Both the position numbers and the translations under genes were made by a program. 64,000 nt of DNA. Source: Flavobacterium soli DSM 19725. GTDB taxonomy: Bacteria > Bacteroidota > Bacteroidia > Flavobacteriales > Flavobacteriaceae. Positions 62,268 through 64,000 of this stretch are shown piece after piece (position 1 is the stretch's first letter; each line of letters starts with the position of its first letter). Location of the stretch: NCBI RefSeq assembly GCF_000422705.1, contig NZ_AUGO01000006.1, positions 248,001 to 312,000 on the forward strand, given 5' to 3'. Under the pieces are notes generated by a model. That model did not search any database. It worked only from the letters and a program-made list of their open reading frames with translations, and was not told the origin of the DNA.

Positions 62268-63596
62268 ATGATGAACATCGATAATTTAATAGAAGCACTC
62301 CAGTTTTCGCCTAACAATATTCCACTAAAATTATTACTCGCTAATTCGCTATTAAAAGTCAATAGATATGAAGAAGCTGCCTTGCATTTCCAAGAAACAA
62401 TTGCTTTAGATCCAACTAATATTGAGGCCAAAATGGGACTTTCAGAACTGCATTTTCAAGAAAGTAATTATTCAAAATCTGTTGTAATTTTAGAAGATAT
62501 CCTAAGAAATAACAGCAATCATTTGGAAGCATTATTACTGTATACAAAAGTTTTAGTAAAGGAAAATGCTATTCAAGACGCCATTAAAAGTTACCAACAA
62601 ATTTTACAAATCAATCCTAGATTTGAAAACGAGGAACTGGATAAAATTTTAAGAGTTTCTTCTCAAAGCAAAAATATTTTTGAAGATGAGGATAGTGATT
62701 TTGAAGATTTTGGAAGCGAAATGTCCTATTTGATTTCGAAACCTGACATGAATTTTCAAGATGTTGGCGGAATGGAAGAGGTTAAAAAAGAAATCGAGAT
62801 GAAAATCATACATCCTCTAAATTTCCCAGATTTATACAAAGCTTATGGCAAAAAAGCAGGCGGTGGAATTTTACTGTATGGACCTCCTGGCTGTGGAAAA
62901 ACATATCTGGCAAAGGCTACAGCAGGTGAAATCAAATCAAATTTTATTTCAGTAGGGCTAAATGATATTTTAGATATGTGGGTTGGAAATAGCGAAAAAA
63001 ACCTTCACGAAGTCTTTGAATATGCCCGGAAAAACAAACCTTGCGTATTGTTTTTTGACGAAATTGATGCTTTGGGAGCCAGCCGAAATGACATGAAACA
63101 TTCAGGAAATAAAGTACTCATCAATCAGTTTTTGCAAGAATTAGACGGTGTTGATACTGATAATGAAGGGATTCTGGTTCTTGGTGCTACAAATGCACCT
63201 TGGCAGTTAGACAATGCTTTTAGAAGGCCTGGTCGTTTTGACCGAATCATTTTTGTTCCGCCACCAGATGAGGATGCAAAAGAATCAATTCTTAAAATAA
63301 AACTGAAAAACAAGCCCGTAAATGCAATTGATTATAAGAAAATCACTAAGAATTTGGCCGATTTTTCGGGTGCCGATATTGAAGCCATAATTGATATCGC
63401 GATCGAAAGTAAGTTGCAAGACGCCTTCAAAACTGGAATTCCGCAACCTCTTGAAAATAAAGATTTGGCCGAAGCCGTAAAAAAGCATCGCCCAACAACT
63501 AAAGAATGGTTTCAAACCGCAAAAAATTATGCTCTATATTCAAATGAATCAGGACTTTATGACCCTATTTTGAGTTTTTTAAAAATAAAAAAATAA
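62268..63596 (+). CDS. TPR-AAA+ ATPase of the VCP/FtsH-like AAA branch
   Basis: Cytoplasmic ATPase of 442 residues with one AAA module. N-terminal tetratricopeptide repeats (about 5-120; NIPLKLLLANSLLKVNRYEEA, LDPTNIEAKMGLSELHFQ), an acidic linker (135-152), then the AAA domain: GGMEEVKKEIEMK, Walker A YGPPGCGKT (K211), aromatic pore-loop-like MWVGNSEK (237-244), Walker B LFFDEID (D264/E265), second-region ATNAPWQLDNAFRRPGRFDRI with R320/R323 as candidate Arg fingers, and a C-terminal lid. Only one AAA domain, unlike Cdc48. A TPR protein gene follows after 3 bp. Probably unfolds or remodels proteins; substrates unknown. Confidence 0.85.
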   Translation: MMNIDNLIEALQFSPNNIPLKLLLANSLLKVNRYEEAALHFQETIALDPTNIEAKMGLSELHFQESNYSKSVVILEDILRNNSNHLEALLLYTKVLVKENAIQDAIKSYQQILQINPRFENEELDKILRVSSQSKNIFEDEDSDFEDFGSEMSYLISKPDMNFQDVGGMEEVKKEIEMKIIHPLNFPDLYKAYGKKAGGGILLYGPPGCGKTYLAKATAGEIKSNFISVGLNDILDMWVGNSEKNLHEVFEYARKNKPCVLFFDEIDALGASRNDMKHSGNKVLINQFLQELDGVDTDNEGILVLGATNAPWQLDNAFRRPGRFDRIIFVPPPDEDAKESILKIKLKNKPVNAIDYKKITKNLADFSGADIEAIIDIAIESKLQDAFKTGIPQPLENKDLAEAVKKHRPTTKEWFQTAKNYALYSNESGLYDPILSFLKIKK

Positions 63597-63599
63597 GCT

Positions 63600-64000
63600 A
63601 TGCAAAACGATTTGTTAGAAAGAGCATCGGTGTTGTTTGAACAAAAAAGGTTTACCGAATCACAAAAGATTTTAAATGATATTCTAGTTTCTGATCCCAA
63701 TAATGTGATGGCATTAATCATGATCGCTGAGATCAAAATCCAGCAGGAAAATTGGGACGAAGCACTGAAATTAATCGAAAACGGAATTGCAATTGAGCCT
63801 TATTATGATGTTTTATTTTATCTAAAAGCACGTATGCATCTACTTCAAGATCAAACTGATAAAGCGTTGTCTAATATCAATATTGCGATTGAAATGGATC
63901 CTTATGAAGCCAATAATTTTGCATTCAAAGGACATGTTTTATTAATAAAAAAACTTTTTTCTGAAGCTCTTGAAGCTGCAAATCAAGCTTTGGAAATTGA
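63600..64000 (+). CDS. TPR-repeat protein, 3' end outside the window
   Basis: Open frame from ATG 63600 (MQNDLLERASVLFEQKRFTE) to the end of the window, 133 codons and two bases. At least three tetratricopeptide repeats in a row: LLERASVLFEQKRFTESQKI, VMALIMIAEIKIQQENWDEA, FYLKARMHLLQDQTDKALSN-like LFYLKARMHLLQDQTDKAL, FAFKGHVLLIKKLFSEALEA, with the usual IELNP-like IEMDP/AIEPY linkers. It begins 3 bp after the ATPase stop, so the two are surely one transcript. Confidence 0.8.
   Translation, partial: MQNDLLERASVLFEQKRFTESQKILNDILVSDPNNVMALIMIAEIKIQQENWDEALKLIENGIAIEPYYDVLFYLKARMHLLQDQTDKALSNINIAIEMDPYEANNFAFKGHVLLIKKLFSEALEAANQALEI

Noticed and set aside
1..64000. CRISPR array, tRNA or rRNA gene
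   Set aside because: No regularly spaced repeat series, cloverleaf or conserved rRNA stretch was recognised on either strand. A tRNAscan or Rfam search would settle this.

Overview
The window looks like chromosomal DNA of a Flavobacterium-type member of the Bacteroidota. The evidence is an AT-rich sequence, many promoters of the Bacteroidota form (TTG, 17-23 bp, TAnnTTTG) in place of E. coli -10/-35 boxes, secreted proteins whose signal peptides end in SQ/AQ, a 2327-residue secreted protein with a C-terminal domain of the type IX secretion kind, xylan-degrading enzymes, and dispersed intergenic hairpins. I saw no rRNA, tRNA, CRISPR array, prophage or complete insertion sequence. About 50 protein genes fill nearly all of the window.

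Layout. 1-4.1 kb: the end of a polysaccharide-utilisation locus (SASA-type acetylesterase, GH115 alpha-glucuronidase). 4.2-7.2 kb: an SDR oxidoreductase under an AraC-type regulator with clear 21-bp-spaced operator repeats, then a metallo-beta-lactamase-fold hydrolase. 7.3-15.3 kb: a signalling block (REC-PAS histidine kinase, large triple-receiver hybrid kinase, receiver, CheR, CheB) and a separate Rcp-like receiver. 15.3-16.5 kb: a DUF3037/HipA-like kinase pair. 16.5-20.9 kb: two histidine-degradation genes (hutG, hutI) around two lineage-type proteins. 21-24.9 kb: CorA, DUF1003 protein, fumarase, small membrane protein. 24.9-27.8 kb: NhaA-DUF3817-MscS ion/osmotic operon. 27.9-32.6 kb: DUF6155 protein, a DEAD/DEAH helicase and UvrD/PcrA. 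32.7-36.6 kb: LytS/LytTR-type two-component pair, DUF5694 and YciO-like genes. 36.9-43.9 kb: the giant secreted protein. 44-49.4 kb: M1 and S41 peptidases and an acyl-CoA carboxylase beta subunit. 49.5-51.3 kb: DUF47-Pit phosphate uptake pair behind a Pho-box-like repeat. 51.5-53 kb: GH130. 53.1-62.2 kb: a carboxylate/acetate module (IS1-InsA-like DNA-binding protein, porin, MHS-type MFS transporter, two tiny membrane proteins, symporter-fused histidine kinase of CbrA type, lone receiver, acetyl-CoA synthetase). 62.3-64 kb: a TPR-AAA+ ATPase followed by a TPR protein cut by the window end.

The most interesting parts are the CbrX/CbrA-like sensor module with a stand-alone IS1-derived regulator next to acs, the repeated AraC operator, the Pho-like direct repeats in front of the phosphate transporter, a pair of inverted copies of an ~85-bp dispersed repeat one of which carries a perfect 16-bp palindrome, and the AAA+/TPR pair. 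Functions come from motif reading and memory of families; no database search was run.
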